Positions 46,004 to 53,504 of a stretch of 53,504 nt of DNA are shown piece by piece. The translations under genes were made by a program, and so were the position numbers. The stretch is taken from the NCBI GenBank assembly GCA_017547285.1, contig JAFYQB010000040.1, forward strand, positions 1-53,504, written 5' to 3'. The stretch comes from Clostridia bacterium (lineage in GTDB: Bacteria; Bacillota; Clostridia; Christensenellales; Aristaeellaceae). The stretch's first letter is position 1, and each line of letters starts with the position of its first letter. A model generated the notes under the pieces. The model had not been told where the DNA came from and made no database searches. It was given only the letters and a program-made list of their open reading frames with translations.

Positions 46004-47419
46004 TTAATCAGTATACAGCGTAAAAGAGCACAGCGAAACAGCGCCGTCTCCTTCATAGCCAAAGTACAGCGGATGAATCCCATCAGGAATAGCAACGGAA
46101 ACGATGCCGCTGTCCGTCCAGATGTTGGTGTTGCGAACGGGAATGCGGGCAATGACTTCGCCGTCCCAGGAAAGGCGGAGGGTTACATCACCATTGGCAT
46201 ACCCTCTGGTGCGTATCTTCAGAGCTTTGATATTCTGACAATCAAAGTATTTGTACCCGGCTGCCCAGCCATCGCCCAGATTGCATACAAAACCGGGAAA
46301 CTCATCTCCATCACGGCCATCCTGCGTTATTTTGGGAAACCGGCCGTCCATCCAGGCCCCGGGCATGCTCTTGTAGGCGTCTTCTTTGCGGAAAAGACTG
46401 CAGGCAATATAAGCAGGATATTCGCCCGAACCTTCTAAAGGCGTTCCGATGCAGGAAGTCATTTCGACCTGCGGGATGGAACCATCTGACAGAATCTGAA
46501 TTTTTTCAATGCAGCCCTGACGGGAATAGGGCGTTCCGTTGGTATGCCGGTGATAGAAAATATACCACTGTCCGTTGATTTCGATGATACTTCCGTGATT
46601 GTTGTTGGGGAAATACATGGATTTTTCAGCAGGCTTATAGGTGGCGATATTGCTATCATCATTAGCAACGATCACGCCGCCATACTGGAAACCATGCGTA
46701 GGAGCATCGCTCACTGCATAGCAAAGCTCGCACATGCGGATGGAGGAATAGATGAAATAATATTTCCCATTTACCTTGCGGATGGAGGCTGCTTCAAAAT
46801 ACTCATGGCCTTCATAACCGCTGCCCTGACTGTAAGGTGCGCTGGGCGCAACAAACACAGGCTCTTCCACAATGGTAAGCATATCGGGACCAAGCACCGT
46901 AGCCATGGGACCGTGACGCTCTGCGTTCCAGTCCCAGCAGAACCCGGTATAAAGATAGGTACGATCGCCTTCTGTCAGCACTCCGGGATCAAACTGTGCT
47001 TCATCGCCGGGACGTTCGCCCAGAATGCCGCCGTTTGCATCGCGTACATGGCCGTAGAACCTGTATTTGCCTGCAGGAGTATCGCATACTGCAACACTCA
47101 CAACGCATTCCTTATCCAGTACATAGTACAGATAATAACGCCCGTCCGGTCCGACCGTTACATCCGGCGCATAGAGGCACTGGTGTCCATCTGCATTGCG
47201 CGGATCCTGCTCCTTGCGGTAAATAACGCCCTCATATCGCCAGTCGGACAAATCGTCTACCGGCGCAGACCAGCACACATAGTCGTTTTGGCAGAACACC
47301 CAGCCGTTGAAACGGTCATGAGAGCCGTACACATAGACGCGACCGTCGAATACATAGGGTTCGCCATCCGGAATATATTCCCACGAAGGTAGATAGGGAT
47401 TCATAAGCTGCTTTTTCAT
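46004..47419 (-). CDS. GH43 family glycosidase with C-terminal CBM6-like domain
   Basis: The 471-residue protein starts NPYLPSWEYIPDGEPYVFDGRVYVYGSHD, the GH43 opening with the catalytic base Asp region. Later CLYAPDVTVGPDGRYYLYY holds the pKa-modulating Asp, and YFEAASIRKVNGKYYFIYSS the general acid Glu. SMYFPNNNHGSIIEINGQWYIFYHRH completes the propeller. The last 130 residues look like a CBM6-type beta sandwich (KYFDCQNIKALKIRTRG). Xylosidase or arabinofuranosidase activity is likely. There is no signal peptide. AAGGAG precedes the ATG. Confidence 0.9.
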   Translation of the reverse strand: MKKQLMNPYLPSWEYIPDGEPYVFDGRVYVYGSHDRFNGWVFCQNDYVCWSAPVDDLSDWRYEGVIYRKEQDPRNADGHQCLYAPDVTVGPDGRYYLYYVLDKECVVSVAVCDTPAGKYRFYGHVRDANGGILGERPGDEAQFDPGVLTEGDRTYLYTGFCWDWNAERHGPMATVLGPDMLTIVEEPVFVAPSAPYSQGSGYEGHEYFEAASIRKVNGKYYFIYSSIRMCELCYAVSDAPTHGFQYGGVIVANDDSNIATYKPAEKSMYFPNNNHGSIIEINGQWYIFYHRHTNGTPYSRQGCIEKIQILSDGSIPQVEMTSCIGTPLEGSGEYPAYIACSLFRKEDAYKSMPGAWMDGRFPKITQDGRDGDEFPGFVCNLGDGWAAGYKYFDCQNIKALKIRTRGYANGDVTLRLSWDGEVIARIPVRNTNIWTDSGIVSVAIPDGIHPLYFGYEGDGAVSLCSFTLYTD

Positions 47420-47434
47420 GGCGGGAATCTCCTT

Positions 47435-47473
47435 GAATATGAGGTTTTATGATAATATTATTTTCTCATATTC
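47435..47473. promoter_or_regulatory. 9-bp inverted repeat upstream of the GH43 gene
   Basis: GAATATGAG (47435-47443) and CTCATATTC (47465-47473) are perfect complements with a 21-nt AT-rich centre, in the short gap where the GH43 promoter must lie. No good -35/-10 pair is seen, so an activator or repressor site is plausible. Confidence 0.4.
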
Positions 47474-47488
47474 CGTCGGATAAATCAA

Positions 47489-48214
47489 TCACTTTATGTG
47501 CTCAAAGATCAAATCTTTCTGGTAATCAACAGAATACTCAGGAATCCCGCTCATACCATCAATGACAACAGCAAATAACGGGGGAAAACGGAGCGCTGAA
47601 TCATGCTCGCGGAAGGTGATCCCCCAAAAGCGTTCTGACTGAACGGAGTCGTTGGGATCGTTGTCCTGAAAAAATTCTGCCGAGACAGGAAGGGAATTAA
47701 GCAGCGTTTCTTCTAATCCAATATCCTGCATGAGCGTTTGACGGGCGATTGCGATGGCTTCAGCCTCTGTGATTTCTGTTTCATTTGGAACAGTGATGCG
47801 GGATTCGTTTCCCCACAGTTCTTGATGGTACTTTGCTTTCAGATCGGAGGTCCAGAAGTAGTTGCAACCATAGATTTGTTCCCATTCAAGCATACGAACA
47901 GCATCCTGATAGGAGTTCCGTGTCCTGCTGCTTTGAAGAACGGTGTTGCTGGGCTCATGAATGCTCATCCAGCCAAACTCCACATCGGAACGCTGATTTT
48001 GGGTGGAAACAACCCATACCCTATAGGATTCTCCAAGGGCGTGAATGGTATAGGTTTCTGCAATCAAATCATCAGCGGTTGTTCCGTCAGGAAAAATACG
48101 GCTGCTTTCGCCGCACTTTAAACAAATTTCTATGGCTTCAGGAGTTAAAGCGAAGGCAGCAGAACAAACGACCAGTAATACAAGCGTAAGAAAAGACAAG
48201 CGTTTCAAAAACAT
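47489..48214 (-). CDS. Exported protein with PepSY-like C-terminal part, unknown function
   Basis: The 241-residue protein has a clear signal peptide (MFLKRLSFLTLVLLVVCSAAFA). The mature part includes ETEITEAEAIAIARQTL, similar to the helix of PepSY/YpmB-like domains, and ends with a strand region FAVVIDGMSGIPEYSVD. A repeated short domain is possible since the first half also has ALTPEAIEICLK. The frame opens at 48247, but ATG 48214 follows GGAGGT by 8 nt and starts the signal peptide. It is divergent from another exported protein of unknown function. Confidence 0.7.
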   Translation of the reverse strand: MFLKRLSFLTLVLLVVCSAAFALTPEAIEICLKCGESSRIFPDGTTADDLIAETYTIHALGESYRVWVVSTQNQRSDVEFGWMSIHEPSNTVLQSSRTRNSYQDAVRMLEWEQIYGCNYFWTSDLKAKYHQELWGNESRITVPNETEITEAEAIAIARQTLMQDIGLEETLLNSLPVSAEFFQDNDPNDSVQSERFWGITFREHDSALRFPPLFAVVIDGMSGIPEYSVDYQKDLIFEHIK

Positions 48215-48357
48215 TCTTTTATACCTCCGTAAAGGATATTTAGTCATATAACGAGAAAGGAAAGATCAATCTTCCCCACAATTTTCTTTTTTGGAAAGAA
48301 AGAGTGGGAGTATGTTCGTTGTATGGTTATCCTCAATTTGGAAAGGCTGGAATACGA

Positions 48358-49407
48358 ATGAAAAGAATAAGATGGTTTTTGCTGATGACAATGGTTTTGC
48401 TTGTGGCTATCACGAACGCATCAGCCATTCATATGGAAAACAACGGAAACACCTGGTTTTTGCCGGATGGTCGGATTGTGCAAACAAAGAAAGTTTTTAC
48501 GGGAAATGGTTCAGAATACCCGGGGCTGCTATGCTATAACCAGAATGGAGAGCTGCTTTGGGAGCATACCTTCCGCACAGCGGCTATTGGACGCAGTTAT
48601 TGTCAGCTAACAGACGATGATACCATCGCGTTCATGTATTACGATCAAAACCATCAATACTTTATAGAGTGTTTTAATACAAATGGTGAGTTCGTAGCAA
48701 AGAATACGAGAGAACTGCACACGACAGACGGAATGCTGTATGAAAATGGAGCGGTTTTCTGCGAGAAACTGCCGGAACAAAAAGGGTATGTGCTAAGCAT
48801 TCGCCATTGGAATGAAAGTGGAAAACGATGGCAATTTCAAGGGGTTGAAAAGATGAAGCTGTATTCCGTGGAATCTCATGGGAACGGCGTTTGTATTGAG
48901 TTGAATATGCAGAGCAGCAAAAAATCGACGCATTCTATCCTGTTCGTTGATGCGACAGATGATATTGTGCTATGGGCGTATCGCTTGGATACAGGCTTTC
49001 CTCCTGTTAAAGCATATACAGGCAATGAGCATGGCGGCATCACGCTGTTTGTGCAGAAGGATGCTCCAAATGACCAGTACGAACTGGAAATGATCACGCT
49101 CGATTCGCATGGCAGGGAAATTTCACATGCAAAGGTAGACGGAATTCCTGCAACCATTGCCATGAATGTGGTGAGCGAGCAGGAAAACGGGCTCTACACA
49201 ATCTGGGGATACGGCTATGATGCCTATGGCGAAAATAAAGTGATTTGTGCGAGTCTGAATGCACAGGGAGACGTGGTGGAACGAAAGGATATTCCGGTAG
49301 AATACGCTACCTGCGTGCGATATCTGAATGATGCGATTTATGTGGACTATGAAGATGGAATTGAATCTTTCAAACTGATCCCGTTTGAAGAATTTGCAAA
49401 CAAGTAA
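48358..49407 (+). CDS. Exported beta-propeller-like protein, unknown function
   Basis: The 349-residue protein has a signal peptide (MKRIRWFLLMTMVLLVAITNASA). The mature chain is beta-rich with recurring patterns such as NQNGELLWEHTF, NTNGEFVAKNTREL, DSHGREISHAKVDG and NAQGDVVERKDI, that is, repeats of x-x-G-x-x-x about every 45-60 residues, typical of WD40/PQQ-like propellers. No family is assigned. GGAAAGG lies upstream of ATG 48358; the frame extends back to 48304 without a site. It is flanked by the 241-residue exported protein gene and a terminator. Confidence 0.7.
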   Translation: MKRIRWFLLMTMVLLVAITNASAIHMENNGNTWFLPDGRIVQTKKVFTGNGSEYPGLLCYNQNGELLWEHTFRTAAIGRSYCQLTDDDTIAFMYYDQNHQYFIECFNTNGEFVAKNTRELHTTDGMLYENGAVFCEKLPEQKGYVLSIRHWNESGKRWQFQGVEKMKLYSVESHGNGVCIELNMQSSKKSTHSILFVDATDDIVLWAYRLDTGFPPVKAYTGNEHGGITLFVQKDAPNDQYELEMITLDSHGREISHAKVDGIPATIAMNVVSEQENGLYTIWGYGYDAYGENKVICASLNAQGDVVERKDIPVEYATCVRYLNDAIYVDYEDGIESFKLIPFEEFANK

Positions 49408-49408
49408 A

Positions 49409-49439
49409 AAACAGGAGCCGCAGAAAACGGCTCCTGTTT
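49409..49439. terminator. Bidirectional intrinsic terminator
   Basis: The stem AAACAGGAGCCG / CGGCTCCTGTTT has a 7-nt loop. It ends the propeller-like gene (+) and may stop the ABC permease transcript (-). Confidence 0.85.
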
Positions 49440-49497
49440 GCTTGTAAAGGGTTTCTTTAGGGGGGCTGCAAGCCCTGCCCGCCGGAGGCCTCCGTCC

Positions 49498-50343
49498 TTA
49501 TCCCTTGATACCCGTGGAGGCGATACCTTCGACCAGAGACTTCTGGAAGATGAGGAAGATGATCGTGGCGGGCACGATGGACAGGGTGGACATAGCCAGC
49601 GTAGAACCGATATCGGAACCGGAGGACGGGTCGTTGAACAGCTGCAGCGCCAGAGAGACGGGACGCATGTTCGCACGGTTCACGTACAGCAGAGCGGAGA
49701 GGTAGTCGTCCCAGCGCCAGATGAAGGAGAAGATGGCGGAGGTGATGAGCGCAGGAACGATCAGCGGCAGAATGATACGGAAGAAGATGCCGTAGTAGCT
49801 GCAGCCGTCGATCTTGGCCGCTTCATCCAGAGACTTCGGAATACCACCGATGAAGTTCATGATCAGGTAAACGAAGAAACCCTGAATGGCGAAGAAGTAG
49901 GGAAGGATCATGGGGAAGTAGGTGCCTACCCAGTTCAGGTGACGGTACCACATGAACTGCGGGATCATCAGGATCTGAGCGGGCAGCATCATAGTGGAAA
50001 GCACCAGCACAAACAACACGCCGCGCAGCTTGAACTTGAGGCGCTGAAGCGCGAACGCTACAAACGAAGAACTAAGCAGCGTACCGAAAGTAGAGGTAAG
50101 GGCGATGAAGAACGAATTGGCAAAGAAGGTGCCGAAGGTGTAACCCATGAAACCCTTCCAGCCGCGGATGTAGTTATCCAGCGTCCAGTTTTCGGGAAGC
50201 AGCTTAGCTGCGGTGGGAAGCACCATATCCGTGGGCTCAAAGGAGGAGAAGATCATCCACAGCAGCGGATAAACCATGACAATTGCTCCGAAGGCCACGA
50301 GAAGATGATAGATAAGTTCTTTTGTTTTGTTTCTGCCTACCAT
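49498..50343 (-). CDS. Carbohydrate ABC transporter permease (MalG/YcjP-like)
   Basis: The 281-residue protein has six predicted membrane helices and the cytoplasmic EAA loop (EAAKIDGCSYYGIFFRIILPL) that docks to the ATPase. A typical N-terminus (YPLLWMIFSSF) and C-terminus (FQKSLVEGIASTGIKG) place it in the MalG group. It works with the permease encoded 18 nt upstream and the binding protein at 51405-52739. No ATPase gene is present, so a shared MsmX-type ATPase is expected. AAAGGAGG precedes the ATG. Confidence 0.93.
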   Translation of the reverse strand: MVGRNKTKELIYHLLVAFGAIVMVYPLLWMIFSSFEPTDMVLPTAAKLLPENWTLDNYIRGWKGFMGYTFGTFFANSFFIALTSTFGTLLSSSFVAFALQRLKFKLRGVLFVLVLSTMMLPAQILMIPQFMWYRHLNWVGTYFPMILPYFFAIQGFFVYLIMNFIGGIPKSLDEAAKIDGCSYYGIFFRIILPLIVPALITSAIFSFIWRWDDYLSALLYVNRANMRPVSLALQLFNDPSSGSDIGSTLAMSTLSIVPATIIFLIFQKSLVEGIASTGIKG

Positions 50344-50361
50344 AATTTGCAGCCTCCTTTC

Positions 50362-51288
50362 TTAATCGTCATATACCCACTTGCTCTTGCTCCAGAACAA
50401 GAGAGCGGTTACCACAGAGATGATGACCAGCATGATCCATGCAAGTGCAGATGCGTAGCCCATCTGGCTCTTACCTACAGCAGGGAAAGCCTTCTGATAC
50501 TGGTACACGGTGTAGAACAGCGTGGACTTACGGGGATCGCCGTTGGTGATCAGCTTACACTGCGTGAAAGCGAGGAAACTGTTGATGGTCTGCTGCACCA
50601 GGTTGAAGAAGATGGTGGGAGTAAGCAGAGGCAGAGTCACGCGCCAGAACTGCTGATTGGTGTTGGCGCCGTCCACGTGGCTGGCTTCATACAGTTCACG
50701 GGGAATCTGCTTCAGGGCGGACAGGAAAATCAGCATGGAAGAGCCAAACTGCCAGACTGTGAGAATGATCAGAACCCAGATGGCAGGCCCTTCACTGAAC
50801 CAGTTGTAGCTTTGCAGGAACGGGAATATCTTGCCTAACAAAGCGTTGATGGTACCGGTGGACTCAAACATGCGGCGCCACAGAATGGCAACAGCTACGG
50901 AACCGCCGATGATGGAGGGCAGATAATAAGTAGCACGGTACAGAGGTACCGCCTTGGTTTCGTGATTCAGAATGAGCGCAACGATCAGCGCAAAGACTAC
51001 CTTCAGAGGTGTGCCGATGAGCGCGTAGTAGCAGGTAACTTTGAGGGTCTTGATGAATGTGGGGTCCTTGGTAAAGATCTTGATGTAGTTTTCCAGACCG
51101 ATCCATACAGGAGGATTCTGGATATCGTACTTGCAGAAAGAGTAGAACAGAGAAAGACCCATGGGAATGACCATGAACATCAGGAAGCCAACGATAAAGG
51201 GCATGCTGAACATATAGCCAGCAACGTTTTCCTGATTGATCCACGAACCCAAAGTGGTTTTCTTTTTGGTTGCCGGGATGGCCGTCAT
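50362..51288 (-). CDS. Carbohydrate ABC transporter permease (MalF/UgpA-like)
   Basis: The 308-residue protein has six predicted membrane helices, the start GYMFSMPFIVGFLMFMVIPMG, and an EAA loop reading EASHVDGANTNQQFWRVTLPLLTP. It forms the heterodimeric channel with the downstream permease. AAGGAGG lies 9 nt before the ATG. The binding-protein gene is 116 nt upstream, with a hairpin between them. Confidence 0.93.
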   Translation of the reverse strand: MTAIPATKKKTTLGSWINQENVAGYMFSMPFIVGFLMFMVIPMGLSLFYSFCKYDIQNPPVWIGLENYIKIFTKDPTFIKTLKVTCYYALIGTPLKVVFALIVALILNHETKAVPLYRATYYLPSIIGGSVAVAILWRRMFESTGTINALLGKIFPFLQSYNWFSEGPAIWVLIILTVWQFGSSMLIFLSALKQIPRELYEASHVDGANTNQQFWRVTLPLLTPTIFFNLVQQTINSFLAFTQCKLITNGDPRKSTLFYTVYQYQKAFPAVGKSQMGYASALAWIMLVIISVVTALLFWSKSKWVYDD

Positions 51289-51323
51289 GGTGGATAGCCT
51301 CCTTCAAATCGGGAGATGATAGA

Positions 51324-51355
51324 GAAGAGGAGGGCGTTTGAACGCCCCCCTCTTT
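51324..51355. promoter_or_regulatory. Hairpin between the binding-protein and permease genes
   Basis: A GC-rich inverted repeat, GGGCGT / ACGCCC extended by AGAGG / CCTCT, lies after the binding-protein stop. On the minus strand it lacks a good T run, so it probably acts as a partial terminator or an mRNA stabiliser that leaves more binding-protein message than permease message. Confidence 0.6.
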
Positions 51356-51404
51356 TTTCAATCAAGCGCTGTCAGGGATGGCAAAGCGCTATTTGGATGT
51401 TTGA

Positions 51405-52739
51405 TTAGAAGCTGGAAGCGATGTCAGCGATCATTTCAACGGCCATCTGACCGGCTTCTTCAGCAGTCATGGAAGTGCCCTTCAGCAGGCATTCTTCAGC
51501 CAGCATCTGGATAACTTCGGTCTGGGCGGTGCCAGCGTAGCTGGGCAGCGGGGGGAAGATGGGGCTGCAGTTCTCGCCAACGAAGGCCAGATATTCTACA
51601 GAAGCGGGGTAGGTAGCGTCGATCTTGCCAACTTCGTCAGCGATGGCGGCAGCAGTGCCGTTGCAGGGAGGCACGCCACGCTCGGCACGCAGCAGGATGT
51701 TGCCCTGTACGTCGTTGAGCAGGTAGTTCAGGAAAGCAACAGCCAGATCGGGGTTCTCAGCGTCGGTGGTAACGGCGAAGAACTGACCGGGCTTCATGTA
51801 GTTGGACTTAACAGGATCGGTGGAAGGCCAGGTGGAGAAGCCCAGCTCGATGCCGTCAGCATTGGCAGCAGCGGTGTAAGCAGCTACCTGGTTGGAGAAG
51901 CACATAGCGCTCCAGGCACGGACTTCGTTGGAAGCGCCGTAAACCATGGGATACTGAGCCAGATCGTTGGTGTTAACGCCAGCCAGCTTGTCGGTATCGT
52001 ACAGCCAACCCTCGGCAACGCCGTCGATCAGGCGCTGATAGTAGCCAGCCATTTCCTCGGCGGTGGGGATCAGGCCGTTCTCATCCCACAGAGCGGTGTA
52101 GCCCAGAGAACGAGCGTAGTAGGTGAGGGGGTTCTCGGAGTTGCCGTCGCCGTAGATGGCGCCAACGCCGGTCTCTTCGTAGATCTTCTTGGAGATCTCA
52201 ACGAACTGGTCCCAAGTGATGTTCATGGGAACTTCAATGCCCAGAGAATCGGTCAGGGTCTTGTTGTACAGCATGGCGGGAGCGTTAACGGCGCAGCATA
52301 CAGCGTACAGACCGTCGCCAACCTTACCGGTAGCGATAACGCTTTCGGGCATGGTGCTCAGATCCAGAGCGCCGCTCTCAACATAGGGGGTCAGATCCAG
52401 CAGATCGCCGGCTTCCACCCACTGCTCGATGTAGGCGTAGTCCTGCTGCATAACGTCGGGCAGGTCGTTGTTGGCAGCGTAGGTGCTCATCAGAGCCCAG
52501 TAGTTGCCCCAGGACTGAGCGTTCAGGTTGAAGGTGATGTTGGGATAGTTCTCGGTGAAGTAGTCAGCGGCGTTCTTGGTAACTTCGTCGCGAACCTGGT
52601 TGCCCCACCAGCCGAAGCTGAATTCAACGGTGCCAGCGGTAGCGGGATCGTAGGTGCCTACTGCCAGGCCGTCCGCCATAGCGGGCATAGCCATGCACAG
52701 CATCATGAGAGAGAGAACCAGAGCCAGGATCTTTTTCAT
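51405..52739 (-). CDS. Extracellular sugar-binding protein of an ABC importer
   Basis: The 444-residue family 1 solute-binding protein has a signal peptide (MKKILALVLSLMMLCMAMPAMA) with a signal peptidase I-like AMA site; the Cys present is preceded by MML and is not a proper lipobox. The mature part has VEFSFGWWGNQVR, ADYFTENYPNITFN and the YNKTLTDSLGIEVP segment common in oligosaccharide-binding proteins. It gives sugar to the two permeases encoded downstream. AAGGAGG precedes the ATG, and a consensus promoter is upstream. Confidence 0.93.
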   Translation of the reverse strand: MKKILALVLSLMMLCMAMPAMADGLAVGTYDPATAGTVEFSFGWWGNQVRDEVTKNAADYFTENYPNITFNLNAQSWGNYWALMSTYAANNDLPDVMQQDYAYIEQWVEAGDLLDLTPYVESGALDLSTMPESVIATGKVGDGLYAVCCAVNAPAMLYNKTLTDSLGIEVPMNITWDQFVEISKKIYEETGVGAIYGDGNSENPLTYYARSLGYTALWDENGLIPTAEEMAGYYQRLIDGVAEGWLYDTDKLAGVNTNDLAQYPMVYGASNEVRAWSAMCFSNQVAAYTAAANADGIELGFSTWPSTDPVKSNYMKPGQFFAVTTDAENPDLAVAFLNYLLNDVQGNILLRAERGVPPCNGTAAAIADEVGKIDATYPASVEYLAFVGENCSPIFPPLPSYAGTAQTEVIQMLAEECLLKGTSMTAEEAGQMAVEMIADIASSF

Positions 52740-52765
52740 GGGATTGCCTCCTTTTATAATTTGCG

Positions 52766-52810
52766 GGAATCGATTGAAAATATTATAACAAAGCATGGTA
52801 TTTGTGTCAA
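52766..52810 (-). promoter_or_regulatory. Consensus promoter of the sugar ABC operon with a possible LacI-type site
   Basis: On the minus strand TTGACA (52810-52805) and TATAAT (52787-52782) are both perfect and 17 bp apart. A palindromic AATCGATT core just downstream, near the transcription start, resembles the centre of LacI/CcpA-type operators. The operator part is tentative. Confidence 0.8.
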
Positions 52811-52895
52811 TATTGCAGTTAGACGCACAAAGATTACAATTTGGTGAACAAAAAGGGAATTAGTCCTTCTGGCAGACTTTGAATTGAATAAAAAG

Positions 52896-52917
52896 AGCCC
52901 GTCTGAAAAGACGGACT
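52896..52917 (-). terminator. Terminator of the GGGtGRT gene
   Basis: On the minus strand the stem AGTCCGTCT / AGACGGGCT (one T-G wobble) has a 4-nt loop and is followed by CTTTTTA. It separates this gene from the sugar ABC promoter. Confidence 0.8.
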
Positions 52918-52937
52918 CCCATGTTTGCAGTATAAAA

Positions 52938-53504
52938 TTACTTGCTGACTTCCTCGATGGCAACGGCCACGGCAACGGTCATACCGACCATGGGGTTGTT
53001 GCCAGCGCCGATCAGACCCATCATCTCAACGTGAGCGGGCACGGAGGAGGAACCGGCGAACTGAGCGTCAGAGTGCATACGGCCCAGGGTGTCGGTCATG
53101 CCGTAGGAGGCGGGGCCGGCAGCCATGTTGTCGGGATGCAGGGTACGGCCGGTGCCGCCGCCGGAAGCAACGGAGAAGTACTTCTTGCCGGCTTCGGTCA
53201 TTTCCTTCTTGTAGGTGCCAGCAACGGGATGCTGGAAGCGGGTGGGGTTGGTGGAGTTGCCGGTGATGGAAACGCCAACGCCTTCGTGCCACATGATGGC
53301 AACGCCTTCGCGGACGTCGTCAGCACCGTAGCAGTTGACCTTGGAACGCTCGCCATCAGAGTAGGCGACCTTGCGGACAACAGTCAGAGCATGGTCTTCC
53401 TTCACGTCGGCAGACAGGTAATCATACTTGGTCTCAACATAGGTGAAGCCGTTGATACGGGAGATGATCATGGCGGCATCCTTGCCCAGACCGTTCAGGA
53501 TAAC
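52938..53504 (-). CDS. GGGtGRT family protein, C-terminal fragment
   Basis: The frame is open to the right edge of the window, so the start is missing; 188 residues are visible. The segment ASGGGTGRTLHPDNMAAG gives the family its name, followed by YGMTDTLGRMHSDAQFAGSS and GLIGAGNNPMVGMTVAVAVAIEE. This highly conserved family has no established function to my knowledge. An ATG at 53471 is in frame but conserved sequence continues upstream of it. The gene is transcribed toward the ABC operon but separated from it by a terminator. Confidence 0.85.
   Translation of the reverse strand, partial: VILNGLGKDAAMIISRINGFTYVETKYDYLSADVKEDHALTVVRKVAYSDGERSKVNCYGADDVREGVAIMWHEGVGVSITGNSTNPTRFQHPVAGTYKKEMTEAGKKYFSVASGGGTGRTLHPDNMAAGPASYGMTDTLGRMHSDAQFAGSSSVPAHVEMMGLIGAGNNPMVGMTVAVAVAIEEVSK

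Noticed and set aside
49470..49497. GC-rich palindromic stretch (GGAGGCCTCC and GGGCT/AGCCC) after the permease gene as a REP-like element
   Set aside because: Only one copy is seen in the window, so a dispersed repeat cannot be claimed; it may simply be part of the transcript end.
49438..50838. 466-codon plus-strand open frame rich in His, Asp and Gln
   Set aside because: Antisense to the two ABC permease genes; composition is typical of the reverse complement of membrane protein genes.

Overview
The window reads as a chromosomal segment of an anaerobic, carbohydrate-degrading Clostridia-type Firmicute (about 50-55 percent GC by eye; Christensenellales or a near relative is my best guess, unverified). 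Support comes from strong AGGAGG ribosome binding sites, near-consensus sigma-A promoters, the Asp23-FakA-RecG block, an NfeD-flotillin pair, a soj/spo0J-type parAB pair, Rrf2-IscS-IscU, and many cytoplasmic glycosidases with an ABC sugar importer. No tRNA, rRNA, CRISPR array, insertion sequence or phage gene was recognised.

Layout. Positions 2-2656 (+) hold the end of pgk, then tpiA and gpmI, closed by a bidirectional terminator. Position 2712-4049 (-) is an exported CapA-like protein whose metal ligands are all replaced. Positions 4250-12600 (+) run iscR-like, iscS, iscU, hflX (with a JAMM-like N-terminal domain), two VanY-type M15 carboxypeptidases, parA, parB and a third, membrane-anchored M15 protein that has lost its catalytic residues. 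Positions 12642-14804 (-) are ybaK and a large Pro/Gln-rich membrane protein. Positions 15180-24377 (+) contain asp23, fakA, recG, trmL, a small acidic membrane protein, two overlapping uracil-DNA glycosylase paralogues (only the first has the Fe-S cysteines), nfeD, floA, a small membrane protein and an orphan LytTR response regulator. Positions 24485-25857 (-) are a DUF2441-like gene and nudC, divergent from an exported peptidoglycan-binding protein.

From 26992 onward the content is mostly accessory carbohydrate metabolism: a GH2 gene broken by one in-frame TAG and divergent from an AraC regulator; an aldo/keto reductase; an M20 dipeptidase overlapping a small kinase; a four-gene minus-strand operon (EamA transporter, GH43, inositol-phosphatase-like, LacZ); a GH9-like enzyme; a putative TIM-barrel glycosidase with a SAM methyltransferase; another GH43; and a sugar ABC importer (binding protein and two permeases) under a perfect TTGACA-17-TATAAT promoter. 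The glycosidases lack signal peptides, so they probably split imported oligosaccharides in the cytoplasm. Within this part lies a two-gene metal-handling operon at 40954-43269: a COG0523/CobW GTPase with six His/Cys repeats (about 78 His and 18 Cys in 148 residues) and a second CobW GTPase fused to a DUF1980/YcgQ-like domain. The window ends inside a GGGtGRT-family gene.

The most interesting observations are the His/Cys-repeat CobW plus CobW-DUF1980 pair, the JAMM-HflX fusion, two predicted pseudoenzymes of the cell envelope (CapA-like and M15-like), and the tandem glycosylase pair with loss of the Fe-S site in one member. All calls come from reading the sequence and family knowledge; no database search was run.
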